The notes below the pieces were generated by a model. It saw only the letters and a program-made list of their open reading frames with translations, made no database searches and was not told the origin of the DNA. DNA of 10,289 bases. Source: an uncultured Porphyromonadaceae bacterium (lineage in GTDB: Bacteria; Bacteroidota; Bacteroidia; Bacteroidales; Muribaculaceae). The position numbers and the translations under genes are program-made. The stretch's first letter is position 1. Each line of letters starts with the position of its first letter. Positions 1 to 6,831 of the stretch are shown piece by piece. The stretch covers positions 1 to 10,289 of the forward strand of contig CAJJOX010000070.1 in the NCBI GenBank assembly GCA_905193485.1. The letters run 5' to 3'.

Positions 1-29
1 TTAAAAATCAGATGTTTAACAACATAAAT

Positions 30-962
30 TTAAATTTTGTCATCTACTAAACCGTTTTTTACAAAATAAAATGCATAGCCGACCAGCGCGAGAGCTCCGA
101 TTATAAGTCCAATCACAAGACCGAGAAAGAATCCAAGCCCAAATCGTGATTTATTCCGTGCATAGTGATATTCGACGTATTCTTCCTCTTCTTCAGGGAT
201 ATATGTGATTTCCGTCGGTACATCGTCCGACGTGTCGGAATTAATACTTTCAATGTTGTTGCCCTCAGTATGATCATCGACAATTTGTTCGATACTATTT
301 TCAGGATTTATTACGTCGACGGCCTGATCATTTGAACTGATAACCGGTGCGGAGTCCTTAACGACGTCTGTCAGTTCCATCGGTTCAGTTTCTGATTCTG
401 TTGTTATTGATAACGTTTCGCTATTCAATTCAATCGGCTGAGTCTGTTCCGCTTCAGAAAGGGTAAATTTATCCGGTTCAGGGACGTCGACAATCTCTTC
501 TACCGCAGTTATTGATTTTGATTCGGAAACATCGGTCGGTTGTGGTTGATTATCGCCCGGATTATTTTCAATTATCACATCAGAAACGATGATGCGTGAA
601 AATTCCTCCTCTTCCGGTTTAATTATGTCGTCTTTGTCGGAGGTGGCCGCGTCTTCTTGTGCTATTGAATCTACTTCCGACGCGTCTATATTATCAGGGA
701 TAATAACAGGCTCAAACATGGCGAACGGTGCGTTTACATCGTCTGAAAATTGTTTGTCAGGCTCAAACCGCACAGGCTCGTCAGTGTTATGTGTGGCCGA
801 AAACGATCCAAGACCCGGTATGGTCACCGATTCCCCGTCAAGAAGCGATTCAGTCACTGTCATAAACAATGATTTAAGAAATGCCAGAGCCGTTTCGTTA
901 TCCACATCAGCCTGAATGGCAAGTTGCTCGGCAAGTTTCTTTAATGGTATCTTGGTATTCAT
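30..962 (-). CDS. HU-domain protein with acidic linker and C-terminal membrane anchor
   Basis: The 310-residue protein has three parts. Residues 1-92 are a HU/IHF-like domain: N-terminal helices, the turn TIPGLGSF at 47-54, then FEPDKQF (66-72) and VNAPFAMFEPV (76-86), a pattern I recognise from long Bacteroidales HU proteins. Residues 93-268 are low-complexity and rich in Asp, Glu, Ser and Thr, probably unstructured. Residues 274-301 are one hydrophobic Gly-rich helix, preceded by basic residues (R269, K271, R273) and followed by about nine residues. There is no signal peptide, so I infer that the N-terminal domain and linker are cytoplasmic and the helix is a tail anchor in the inner membrane. 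Only 11 residues separate GLGSF from FEPDK, where HU proteins usually have about 28, so the DNA-contacting beta-arm appears absent. The ATG overlaps the upstream HU stop codon by 4 bp (ATGA), which suggests translational coupling. DNA binding is unproven. Confidence 0.85.
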   Translation of the reverse strand: MNTKIPLKKLAEQLAIQADVDNETALAFLKSLFMTVTESLLDGESVTIPGLGSFSATHNTDEPVRFEPDKQFSDDVNAPFAMFEPVIIPDNIDASEVDSIAQEDAATSDKDDIIKPEEEEFSRIIVSDVIIENNPGDNQPQPTDVSESKSITAVEEIVDVPEPDKFTLSEAEQTQPIELNSETLSITTESETEPMELTDVVKDSAPVISSNDQAVDVINPENSIEQIVDDHTEGNNIESINSDTSDDVPTEITYIPEEEEEYVEYHYARNKSRFGLGFFLGLVIGLIIGALALVGYAFYFVKNGLVDDKI

Positions 963-1234
963 CCGACAAAGCGTTTTCTAAGTACGACACTTGATTTGAA
1001 CGTCACCTGAATTTCCGGCGGGAGCATCACTGTTTCATTAGTCAGGCTGTCAGTGACAATTCGTTCATCTGTTTTTACGGCAGCTATTGTGCCAAATCCG
1101 GGAACGGCTACGGTATCGAGATCCTTGCAGAATCCTTTTACCACGTCGGGCACCTGATTGAGTAATTTCGAAGCCGTTGCCGGATCAATCCCACTCATGT
1201 TGCAAATCGAATTAATGATATTGTCGTTGTTCAT
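959..1234 (-). CDS. Small HU-family DNA-binding protein
   Basis: This is a 91-residue protein of the usual HU/IHF subunit length. It has an N-terminal helical dimerisation half (about 1-42), then VPGFGTI at the turn, a beta-arm-sized stretch of about 28 residues containing TDSLTNETVMLPPE, and a C-terminal FKSSVVLRKRF helix. HU proteins are dimers that bend DNA with paired arms. The arm here has the usual length but lacks the canonical RNP tip, so it belongs to a divergent Bacteroidales HU group. I chose the ATG at 1234: it gives the family length, whereas an in-frame TTG at 1258 would add eight residues and lie inside a hairpin stem. The stop overlaps the start of the membrane-anchored HU gene, so the two are probably made together and may form a heterodimer (inference). 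Confidence 0.85.
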   Translation of the reverse strand: MNNDNIINSICNMSGIDPATASKLLNQVPDVVKGFCKDLDTVAVPGFGTIAAVKTDERIVTDSLTNETVMLPPEIQVTFKSSVVLRKRFVG

Positions 1235-1251
1235 TGATGGATAGTATTTAA

Positions 1252-1295
1252 ACAGCAAGCCGACGCGGGAGTTGGAAACGCGCCAGGCTTGCTGT
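1252..1295 (-). terminator. GC-rich hairpin between proS and the HU pair; terminator or attenuator unclear
   Basis: A perfect 10-bp inverted repeat (1252-1261 with 1286-1295) encloses a second short GC stem (CGCG at 1264-1267 with CGCG at 1279-1282) around an 11-base loop. In the minus-strand transcript it begins 9 bases after the proS stop and ends 17 bases before the HU ATG. It is followed only by TTTAAA, a weak U-tract for an intrinsic terminator. I see no promoter between it and the HU gene. Partial termination, a processing or stabilising element, or control of HU translation are all possible. Confidence 0.5.
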
Positions 1296-1304
1296 AGGGG
1301 TATA

Positions 1305-2786
1305 TCAATAGTTGCGTGCGAAAATCACACGTTGGGCGCTCGGCTTGCCTGTGACCATGCAGACGCCAGGAGTTTTGTCTCCTTCAAGCGGAATGCAGCG
1401 GATCGTGGCTTTGGTTTCTTCCTTGATTTTTTCCTCAGTTTCCGTTGTCCCGTCCCAGTGAGCGAGAATAAAACCGCCTTTTTCTATTTCGCGTTTAAAT
1501 TCATCGTATGTTTCAACCGTTCGTGTCATCTCTTCACGATGTTTAAGCGCTTTGTCATATATGTTCTGCTGGATTTCCTCAAGCAGATCGGCGACATAAT
1601 TGGCGATGCCCTCAAGGCGTTGTTCCGATTTCTCAAGAGTATCGCGTCGCATCAGTTCCACAGTCCCGTTGGCAATATCGCGGGCGCCGATAGCAAGACG
1701 CACGGGCACACCCTTAAGTTCATAGTCGGCGAACTTGAATCCAGGGCGACGATTGTCGGCGTCATCATATTTTACACTCACGCCAAGCGATTTCAGTTCG
1801 TCGACAATAGGTTGAACATGAGCTGAGATTTCAGCCAATTGTTCGCTGTTTTTGTATATAGGGACAATCACTACCTGAATAGGCGCGAGATGGGGAGGAA
1901 GCACGAGGCCATTATCGTCGGAATGCGTCATTATAAGCGCTCCCATCAGACGGGTTGAAACGCCCCAGGAGTTTGCCCACACATATTCGGGTTTATTGTC
2001 CTTATTGGCAAATGTGACATCGAACGCTTTGGCGAAATTCTGGCCGAGATTATGTGATGTGCCACACTGCAATGCTTTGCCATCCTGCATCATTCCTTCG
2101 ATAGTATATGTGTTGACGGCACCGGCAAAACGTTCGTTTGCCGATTTCACGCCTTTTATGACCGGCATAGCCATGTATTTTTCGGCAAAAGCAGCATAGA
2201 GGTCAATCATCTGCACTGTGCGGCGCTCGGATTCTTCAGCGGTGGCATGAGCGCAGTGGCCTTCCTGCCATAAGAACTCAGCCGTGCGAAGGAACATACG
2301 TGTGCGCATTTCCCAGCGCATCACATTGGCCCATTGGTTGCATAGGATAGGAAGGTCGCGATAGCTATGAATCCAGTTGCGGTATGTGCCCCATATGATA
2401 GTCTCGGATGTGGGGCGGACAATAAGCTCTTCTTCAAGACGAGCATCGGGATCAACAATCACACCGTTACCGTTGGGATCGTTTTTCAGTCTATAGTGTG
2501 TCACCACTGCACATTCTTTGGCAAAGCCCTCGACATGCTCAGCTTCCCGACACAAAAATGATTTAGGAATTAATAGCGGGAAATAGGCATTCTGTACGCC
2601 GGTTTCCTTAAACATGAGGTCGAGTTGTTGTTGCATTTTCTCCCAGATGGCATAACCATAGGGCTTGATCACCATACAGCCTCTGACCGCTGATTGTTCA
2701 GCCAGATCAGCCTTGACTACAAGATCATTATACCACTGTGAATAATTGTCGGCTCTCTTTGTGAGTTCTTTCAATTCTTTTGCCAT
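1305..2786 (-). CDS. proS: Prolyl-tRNA synthetase (class II, archaeal/eukaryal type)
   Basis: It charges tRNA-Pro with proline in the cytoplasm using ATP. The 493-residue length and order fit the short type without the bacterial editing insertion: catalytic core with motif 1 around 41-74, the proline-pocket segment RPTSETIIW (124-132), motif 2 around 151-180 (QWANVMRWE, then [10 protein letters not shown]), and motif 3 around 271-302 ([19 protein letters not shown], split here by wording, ending LPPHLAP). An anticodon-binding domain follows (about 303-410), then the C-terminal domain ending in the characteristic Tyr (FARNY). In zinc-binding relatives the C-terminal domain has four Cys; here I see only C464 and C476, with D445 and T479 near expected Cys positions, so the zinc site is probably lost. 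The ATG at 2786 gives the expected [11 protein letters not shown] start. It sits 62 bases after the OmpA-like gene and is likely in the same transcript. Confidence 0.97.
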   Translation of the reverse strand: MAKELKELTKRADNYSQWYNDLVVKADLAEQSAVRGCMVIKPYGYAIWEKMQQQLDLMFKETGVQNAYFPLLIPKSFLCREAEHVEGFAKECAVVTHYRLKNDPNGNGVIVDPDARLEEELIVRPTSETIIWGTYRNWIHSYRDLPILCNQWANVMRWEMRTRMFLRTAEFLWQEGHCAHATAEESERRTVQMIDLYAAFAEKYMAMPVIKGVKSANERFAGAVNTYTIEGMMQDGKALQCGTSHNLGQNFAKAFDVTFANKDNKPEYVWANSWGVSTRLMGALIMTHSDDNGLVLPPHLAPIQVVIVPIYKNSEQLAEISAHVQPIVDELKSLGVSVKYDDADNRRPGFKFADYELKGVPVRLAIGARDIANGTVELMRRDTLEKSEQRLEGIANYVADLLEEIQQNIYDKALKHREEMTRTVETYDEFKREIEKGGFILAHWDGTTETEEKIKEETKATIRCIPLEGDKTPGVCMVTGKPSAQRVIFARNY

Positions 2787-2848
2787 AATGTGATTCTATC
2801 AATATTTTATGTTTATTTGAGTAATTATAATTTTCCGCCCGGATATGA

Positions 2849-3508
2849 TTAATGCTGTTTCAATCGTTTCTCACGGGCAAGTTCTATCATTTTGGGTCCC
2901 GGAACGAAATAGATTTCAAGTCGGCGGTTTTCTTTCCGATGCTTCCGCGTGTCATTGCTGACAAGAGGTTCGGATGACCCCATGGCATAGGGGACGATCA
3001 CCAGATCTTCAGATATTTCGCCTTTGTCAATCGCATCCATAAACCAGTCATAGACCGTATAGATACGGGCGGTTGAAAGTTCCTGACGATATTGCTCTGA
3101 CCCGGTATCATCTGTATGCACGGCAACCAGAATTTTGTACATGTAAGGATCCTTCATGAGTTTTAATATCGGATCAATTACCTGTGCGGCATAGCTTGAA
3201 AACAGGGTGTCATTTGGAAGGAACAGATCATCTGTAGGAATGCACAACACAAAAACATCGTCGTTCCGCATCATGTCCACGGTGTAATTCTTCATTAGTT
3301 TCTCTGCAATCTTTCGTTGATATGCCGAAATGGTTGCACCGAGATCCTTAGGAATTTCAGGCGTGACGATATTTTGAGCCAGCTCCATATCCATAAACAC
3401 ATCTTCCTGATAGTCTGGATAGGGAATTGAGTCGGACATATTTTTTTGTGCGACCGTCCCGAGGTGGCAAAGGATGAACAGAATAATTGCGATTGTGGTT
3501 CGTTTCAT
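2849..3508 (-). CDS. Secreted OmpA-like (peptidoglycan-binding type) domain protein
   Basis: The 219-residue protein starts with a signal peptide: basic KR, hydrophobic core 5-18, likely signal peptidase I cleavage after TVA at residue 20. C14 has no good lipobox. Residues about 85-203 look like an OmpA C-terminal domain: PNDTLFSSYA (98-107), VAVHTDDTG (128-136), LSTAR (144-148), VPYAMGSSEPL (172-182) and RKENRRLEIYF (191-201). In this family the Asp of the HTD motif and the Arg of LSxxR bind diaminopimelate in peptidoglycan; both kinds of residue are present (D133, R148). There is no beta-barrel, so it is probably a soluble periplasmic or outer-membrane-associated cell-wall binder. The stretch 21-84 is not recognised. 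It follows the small acidic gene by 35 bases and precedes proS. I cannot assign a specific role. Confidence 0.82.
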   Translation of the reverse strand: MKRTTIAIILFILCHLGTVAQKNMSDSIPYPDYQEDVFMDMELAQNIVTPEIPKDLGATISAYQRKIAEKLMKNYTVDMMRNDDVFVLCIPTDDLFLPNDTLFSSYAAQVIDPILKLMKDPYMYKILVAVHTDDTGSEQYRQELSTARIYTVYDWFMDAIDKGEISEDLVIVPYAMGSSEPLVSNDTRKHRKENRRLEIYFVPGPKMIELAREKRLKQH

Positions 3509-3543
3509 TTATTAATGCGTATGAGGTGAGGAGAATTTTAAGG

Positions 3544-3867
3544 TCAGTCTGATTCGAGCAGCAGCGAGTCCTCATAGCCAATTTCAGCCCTGATCAAAGG
3601 CTCGATATATTCAGCGGCAAGTGTCGCGTTCTTATCTTTGCGTAACATTCTGACAGCATAGTCGGTAATATCACGAATAAGCATTTCCGGATCATCGTCC
3701 GTGCCGTCATCGGAAATATCGATATCGAGCAGTCCGTTCTGCTCATAGTAGTCCCATATTATGTCGATGAGATTGAGAAGTTCGTCGTCATTATATCGGT
3801 CTGATATATCTGCCGGAAAGATCTTACGCATTGCTTCAATAGCGTTATTTTCATCATATTCTTTCAT
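3544..3867 (-). CDS. Small acidic conserved hypothetical protein
   Basis: A 107-residue cytoplasmic protein without signal peptide or membrane segment. It is strongly acidic, predicted mostly helical, with a hydrophobic/aromatic patch LLNLIDIIWDYYEQNGLLDID (split: LLNLIDIIWDYYEQ, then NGLLDID, around 30-50), a DDGTDDD linker (53-59), and a C-terminal half ending AEIGYEDSLLLESD. I recognise the general pattern from unnamed Bacteroidales proteins of about 100 residues but know of no function. I chose the ATG at 3867; an in-frame GTG two codons upstream is less likely. It starts 13 bases after the rimM stop and ends 35 bases before the OmpA-like gene, so it is very probably in the same operon. 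Confidence 0.75.
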   Translation of the reverse strand: MKEYDENNAIEAMRKIFPADISDRYNDDELLNLIDIIWDYYEQNGLLDIDISDDGTDDDPEMLIRDITDYAVRMLRKDKNATLAAEYIEPLIRAEIGYEDSLLLESD

Positions 3868-3880
3868 AATCACATCGTTT

Positions 3881-4438
3881 TTATGATAGATTGTTGTTTA
3901 ACTCAAGAAGTCCGGATGGCAAAGACATTGTTATAGAGTGGCCGTCGGCATCTATTTGGGTAATATACTCGTCAGCAAATGGAATGTACAGACGCTTTGA
4001 TTCGCATTCATTCACGCGTTCGGGTTGAACGATAAGCAGTATGTTACTGGTCGAATCGTCAAAATCCTCAATAATGCCAATCGTTTGTCCTTCATCAGAC
4101 ACAACTTTAAATCCGATTAGATCGGCAAGATAAAAGCCGTCATCGACATCGGCAACTGTTTCGGGCAGGTCGCTTTTTAAAGCGAAAACATCTTTGCCGC
4201 AAAGCTCTTTTGCATCGTCTTCGGTCATCACGCCGTCGATTGTAATTAGAGTCGACGATGATGCGCCCTGCCGGACACCTGTTATGAAAAACGGGACGAA
4301 AATACCTTCGATATCAAGAATAATACACCGCAGACTGCAAATGTCGACATCATGATCAAAATCAGCTGAAATCTCTCCTTTGATTCCATGAGGTTTCAAA
4401 AGCGTTCCGATGTCAATTATTTCTGTCGATTTTATCAT
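3881..4438 (-). CDS. rimM: Ribosome maturation factor RimM
   Basis: RimM helps late assembly of the 30S subunit, binding ribosomal protein uS19 near the 16S 3' domain. The 185-residue protein has the two expected domains: an N-terminal RimM barrel (about 8-90) opened by IGTLLKPHGIKGEI, and a C-terminal PRC-barrel (about 100-180) with FYLADLIGFKVV, NILLIV, LYIPFADEYI, and the ending MSLPSGLLEL. The start is ATG at 4438, 47 bases after the DUF4290 stop. From general knowledge of Bacteroidetes I expected murA between the DUF4290 gene and rimM; it is absent here. In many other bacteria rimM sits with rpsP, trmD and rplS, which are also absent. Confidence 0.95.
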   Translation of the reverse strand: MIKSTEIIDIGTLLKPHGIKGEISADFDHDVDICSLRCIILDIEGIFVPFFITGVRQGASSSTLITIDGVMTEDDAKELCGKDVFALKSDLPETVADVDDGFYLADLIGFKVVSDEGQTIGIIEDFDDSTSNILLIVQPERVNECESKRLYIPFADEYITQIDADGHSITMSLPSGLLELNNNLS

Positions 4439-4485
4439 TTTATCGGGTATTATCTAAAATCCGGACTATTACGTATACGTTTCGT

Positions 4486-5073
4486 TTATTTTTTCTTTTT
4501 CTTTTTCCCCGCAGGCTGAGCCGGTATGATATAATCGCGGAGCTTCGTCTGAGATGGATCTATAATGATAGCTCCGTGGGAAATCTCTGTGATGTCGCGA
4601 AAAATACGGGCATCATCCACGCCATCTTTGTTCACGCTCATCAACAGTTTTTTCATCTGATTGGCAATCAGTCCGATTAGTTCGGATCGCTCTTCGCCTT
4701 CTTCCATTTCGGAAACTTTTGCAATCATAGCTTCGATTGCGCGGCCATATTGACGGCGTTTAAGTTCACCGGCGCGATAGTGGAGGGGAGCCGGTGCGGA
4801 TTTAAGATTATCCGGACGTATTATTTCACATGGATAATCGATATCGAGGCTGAAATCAGACATTATCGCCAGATGATCCCATAATTTATGGCTATATTCG
4901 CCTCCTGATTTTAGCTCAGGAAAAAGGTTGGCCATCGATGCGATGATCTTGTAGGCACATCGTGTACGCTCGTCGCGATCCTCAAGTGTCCGGCAATAAT
5001 CAATCATCGATTGGATGTTTCGTCCGTATTCCGGTAGTATGAGCGGTTTCTGCTGAGTATTATATCGTAGCAT
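4486..5073 (-). CDS. DUF4290 family protein
   Basis: A 195-residue cytoplasmic protein with no known function. The start MLRYNTQQKPLILPEYGRN and the following Q-S-M-I-D-Y-C helix are the conserved opening of the Bacteroidetes DUF4290 family; the middle holds LWDHLAIMSDF and a long helix, and the end is a short Lys-rich tail of six Lys after Gly. I chose ATG at 5073: the frame stays open to 5163, but those 30 extra residues are not family-like and would cover the promoter at 5101-5132. It is the first gene of the probable operon leading to rimM, proS and the HU pair. The Lys tail is coded by an A-rich run (4486-4506). Confidence 0.88.
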   Translation of the reverse strand: MLRYNTQQKPLILPEYGRNIQSMIDYCRTLEDRDERTRCAYKIIASMANLFPELKSGGEYSHKLWDHLAIMSDFSLDIDYPCEIIRPDNLKSAPAPLHYRAGELKRRQYGRAIEAMIAKVSEMEEGEERSELIGLIANQMKKLLMSVNKDGVDDARIFRDITEISHGAIIIDPSQTKLRDYIIPAQPAGKKKKKK

Positions 5074-5100
5074 TTCAGTTGCGTAATTATATATTTCGGT

Positions 5101-5132
5101 CAAAGTTACGCCATTTTTTTTATTCTTACAAC
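5101..5132 (-). promoter_or_regulatory. Bacteroidetes-type promoter of the DUF4290-rimM operon
   Basis: On the minus strand a perfect TAnnTTTG -7 box (TAACTTTG, 5108 to 5101) lies 20 bases downstream of a GTTG -33 element (5132-5129), close to the known Bacteroides spacing. Transcription would start about 20 bases before the ATG at 5073, which also decides that start over the longer frame. Confidence 0.72.
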
Positions 5133-5191
5133 TTGCCTTAATATACGATCCGCTATTTTGCACAATTTCACAATTGGACGGCAGACGGCCA

Positions 5192-5236
5192 TTTTAACAA
5201 AAAGCTCCGGCACCCTGAAACGAAGGATGCCGGAGC
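5192..5236 (-). terminator. Rho-independent terminator of fabG
   Basis: On the minus strand, 42 bases after the fabG stop, a perfect 9-bp GC-rich stem (5228-5236 with 5204-5212) continues after one mismatch with a further 3 bp and a 7-base loop, then runs directly into TTTTTGTTAAAA. The U-tract follows only in the minus direction, so it ends the tetR-fabG transcript and insulates the next operon. Confidence 0.9.
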
Positions 5237-5278
5237 ATGGATATTTTTCAATATTTGAGAATGAAACCAGTTGTGTGA

Positions 5279-6025
5279 TTACATGTTCATGCCGCCATCG
5301 ACCTGAATAACCTGACCGCTGACATAGCTTGACATATCTGATGCGAGGAAAGTGGCGACATTGGCGATATCCTCAACTTTACCACCTCTGCGCAGGGGTA
5401 TTTTCTTAGTCCATTCAGCACGTATGTCATCGGGGAGCGCTGCTGTCATTGCCGTTTCAATAAATCCCGGAGCGATGGCATTGGCGCGGATGCCGCGTGA
5501 GCCCACTTCCTGTGCGATGCTCTTTGCCAAGGCGATAAGTCCGGCTTTCGATGCGGCATAGTTGGCCTGACCAGCATTGCCATGAACGCCGACTACAGAT
5601 GCCATATTGATGATGCTTCCCGAACGCTGGCGCAACATGATTGGAAGCACGGCATTGATAAAATTAAAAGCGCTTTTGAGATTGACGTTGATCACAGCGT
5701 CCCACTGTTGTTCGGACATACGCATTATAAGACCGTCTTTTGTGATGCCGGCATTGTTGACAAGAATGTCAATTGAGCCGAAGTCTTCTTTGACCTTTCC
5801 TACGACTTCTTTTGTCTGGGCGAAATCGGCGGCATTAGATGCATAGCCTTTTGCTTTGACGCCATAAGCTGCTATTTCTTCTTCGGTCTGTTTGCCGTTT
5901 TCATCAATTACAAGATCGGTAAAGGCGATATTTGCACCTTCAGAAGCGAACTTCAGTGCGATTGCCTTACCGATGCCGCGGGCAGCACCGGTAATAAGTG
6001 CTGTTTTTCCTTCAAGAAGTTTCAT
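5279..6025 (-). CDS. fabG: 3-oxoacyl-[acyl-carrier-protein] reductase FabG
   Basis: It reduces 3-oxoacyl-ACP to 3-hydroxyacyl-ACP with NADPH in type II fatty acid synthesis, in the cytoplasm. The 248 residues are the normal length for this short-chain dehydrogenase. Visible are the Rossmann cofactor loop TGAARGIG (12-19), NNAG (90-93), and the catalytic set N115, S143, Y156 and K160 with the usual S-(12)-Y-(3)-K spacing, and the C-terminal GQVIQVDGGMNM typical of FabG. The ATG at 6025 is 52 bases after the tetR-family stop, with no promoter box between, so both are likely one transcript. No acpP or fabF is nearby, so it stands apart from a classical fab cluster. A related SDR with another substrate cannot be fully excluded but the match is strong. 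Confidence 0.94.
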   Translation of the reverse strand: MKLLEGKTALITGAARGIGKAIALKFASEGANIAFTDLVIDENGKQTEEEIAAYGVKAKGYASNAADFAQTKEVVGKVKEDFGSIDILVNNAGITKDGLIMRMSEQQWDAVINVNLKSAFNFINAVLPIMLRQRSGSIINMASVVGVHGNAGQANYAASKAGLIALAKSIAQEVGSRGIRANAIAPGFIETAMTAALPDDIRAEWTKKIPLRRGGKVEDIANVATFLASDMSSYVSGQVIQVDGGMNM

Positions 6026-6077
6026 GTCAGTTTTGTTTGGTTTTACTGTTATGATATTGTTATTATTGGATTATTGA

Positions 6078-6677
6078 TCACTTGTCATTGATGATGATTC
6101 CGTTGGTCACAAAATCGATAATGTCCCTGCATGTTTTGTCGTAATCGGTCGCATTCAACGATGACGAATTCATGGGGAAATGATCTGTAGTCATGAAAAT
6201 GAGTGACACCACGGAGGGAAGACGTTCTGCCTGTTTTTTGTCAAATGCACCTTCGTCGACCCCCATGTTGAGTAGATCCTTAAAAAGAGCCTGCTCTTTT
6301 TTCCTGGCCATATCGTAGATGCGTTCGACACGCCGGGCATCGCGATTGAACAGCGATCGATATCGGTCGATATGGGTTTTAGGCTTATTAAGCATGTCGG
6401 CGATCACGTCAAAGCGTTTGGCCAGATATTTACGGAATTTTTCGACGGGAGGGAGGTCGGAATCGACGATTGCGCGCAACTGTCCGATAATAGCGTTGCT
6501 CTCGCTTTCCACCACGGCGTTGTAGATCTCACGCTTATTTTTAAAATAGGTGTATATGGTGCGCCTGCCTTTGTCGGATGCCGCAGCAATATCGTTCATA
6601 GTTGTATTCTCAACGCCTTTGTTTACGAACAACTGACGAGCCACTTCTATTAATCTGTCGCGAGTTTTGCTAACCAT
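6078..6677 (-). CDS. TetR/AcrR-family transcriptional regulator
   Basis: A 199-residue DNA-binding regulator of normal family length. The N-terminal domain (about 5-52) has the TetR pattern: a first helix RLIEVARQLFVNKGVENTT, the helix-turn-helix MNDIAAASDKGRRTIYTYF (27-45), and FKNKREIYNAV after it. The rest is the helical ligand-binding and dimerisation domain, whose ligand cannot be read from sequence. It lies directly upstream of fabG on the same strand, so control of fatty acid synthesis in response to an acyl compound is a reasonable inference, as with FabR- or FadR-like TetR members. It is divergent from dacB, whose promoter it might also affect. Start ATG at 6677. Confidence 0.92.
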   Translation of the reverse strand: MVSKTRDRLIEVARQLFVNKGVENTTMNDIAAASDKGRRTIYTYFKNKREIYNAVVESESNAIIGQLRAIVDSDLPPVEKFRKYLAKRFDVIADMLNKPKTHIDRYRSLFNRDARRVERIYDMARKKEQALFKDLLNMGVDEGAFDKKQAERLPSVVSLIFMTTDHFPMNSSSLNATDYDKTCRDIIDFVTNGIIINDK

Positions 6678-6715
6678 TATGTTTCTGTGTGGAAATTTAG
6701 CATTCCGTCTATCAA

Positions 6716-6727
6716 TTCGCGAAATTA
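6716..6727 (-). promoter_or_regulatory. Possible tetR promoter -7 box overlapping a palindrome
   Basis: TAATTTCG on the minus strand (6727-6720) matches TAnnTTTG at 7 of 8 positions, 42 bases before the regulator's ATG. It overlaps the perfect 8-bp palindrome TTCGCGAA (6716-6723), a candidate site for autorepression. No convincing -33 TTTG is visible, and such a short palindrome can arise by chance. Confidence 0.35.
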
Positions 6728-6802
6728 CTCAAAAATAATTGAAAATAACATAAATCGCGTTTTAAAATAAGTAAACATGTGCTTTCTCCAAACTAAATTT
6801 TG

Positions 6803-6810
6803 TAATTTCG
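6803..6810 (+). promoter_or_regulatory. Possible dacB promoter -7 box
   Basis: TAATTTCG, a 7 of 8 match to TAnnTTTG, lies 21 bases before the dacB ATG, the same distance as at the other promoters in the window. It is the mirror image of the box at 6720-6727 on the other strand. The -33 element is poor (TGTG near 6778). Confidence 0.4.
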
Positions 6811-6831
6811 GCAAGAAACTAACATAGTGTA

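Noticed and set aside
1235..1258. TTG start for the small HU protein
   Set aside because: It would add eight residues not seen in the family and place the start inside a hairpin stem; ATG at 1234 gives the normal HU length.
1272..1826. Open frame of 184 codons on the plus strand
   Set aside because: It lies antisense within the well-supported proS gene, has Cys/Phe-rich composition without any family pattern, and no promoter box in front.
2823..2832. Palindrome AATTATAATT between the OmpA-like gene and proS
   Set aside because: A/T-only and short; expected by chance in an AT-rich spacer, with no promoter box or U-tract attached.
4471..4480. Perfect 10-bp palindrome ACGTATACGT before rimM
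   Set aside because: About ten such 10-bp palindromes are expected by chance in a window of this size, and flanking bases do not extend the symmetry.
4486..4506. A-rich run at the end of the DUF4290 gene as a programmed frameshift site
   Set aside because: It encodes a plain Lys tail directly before the stop, and I see no downstream structure or meaningful extended frame.
5074..5163. Upstream ATG for the DUF4290 protein
   Set aside because: The added residues are not family-like and the region contains a perfect -7 box and a spaced -33 element, so it is promoter, not coding.
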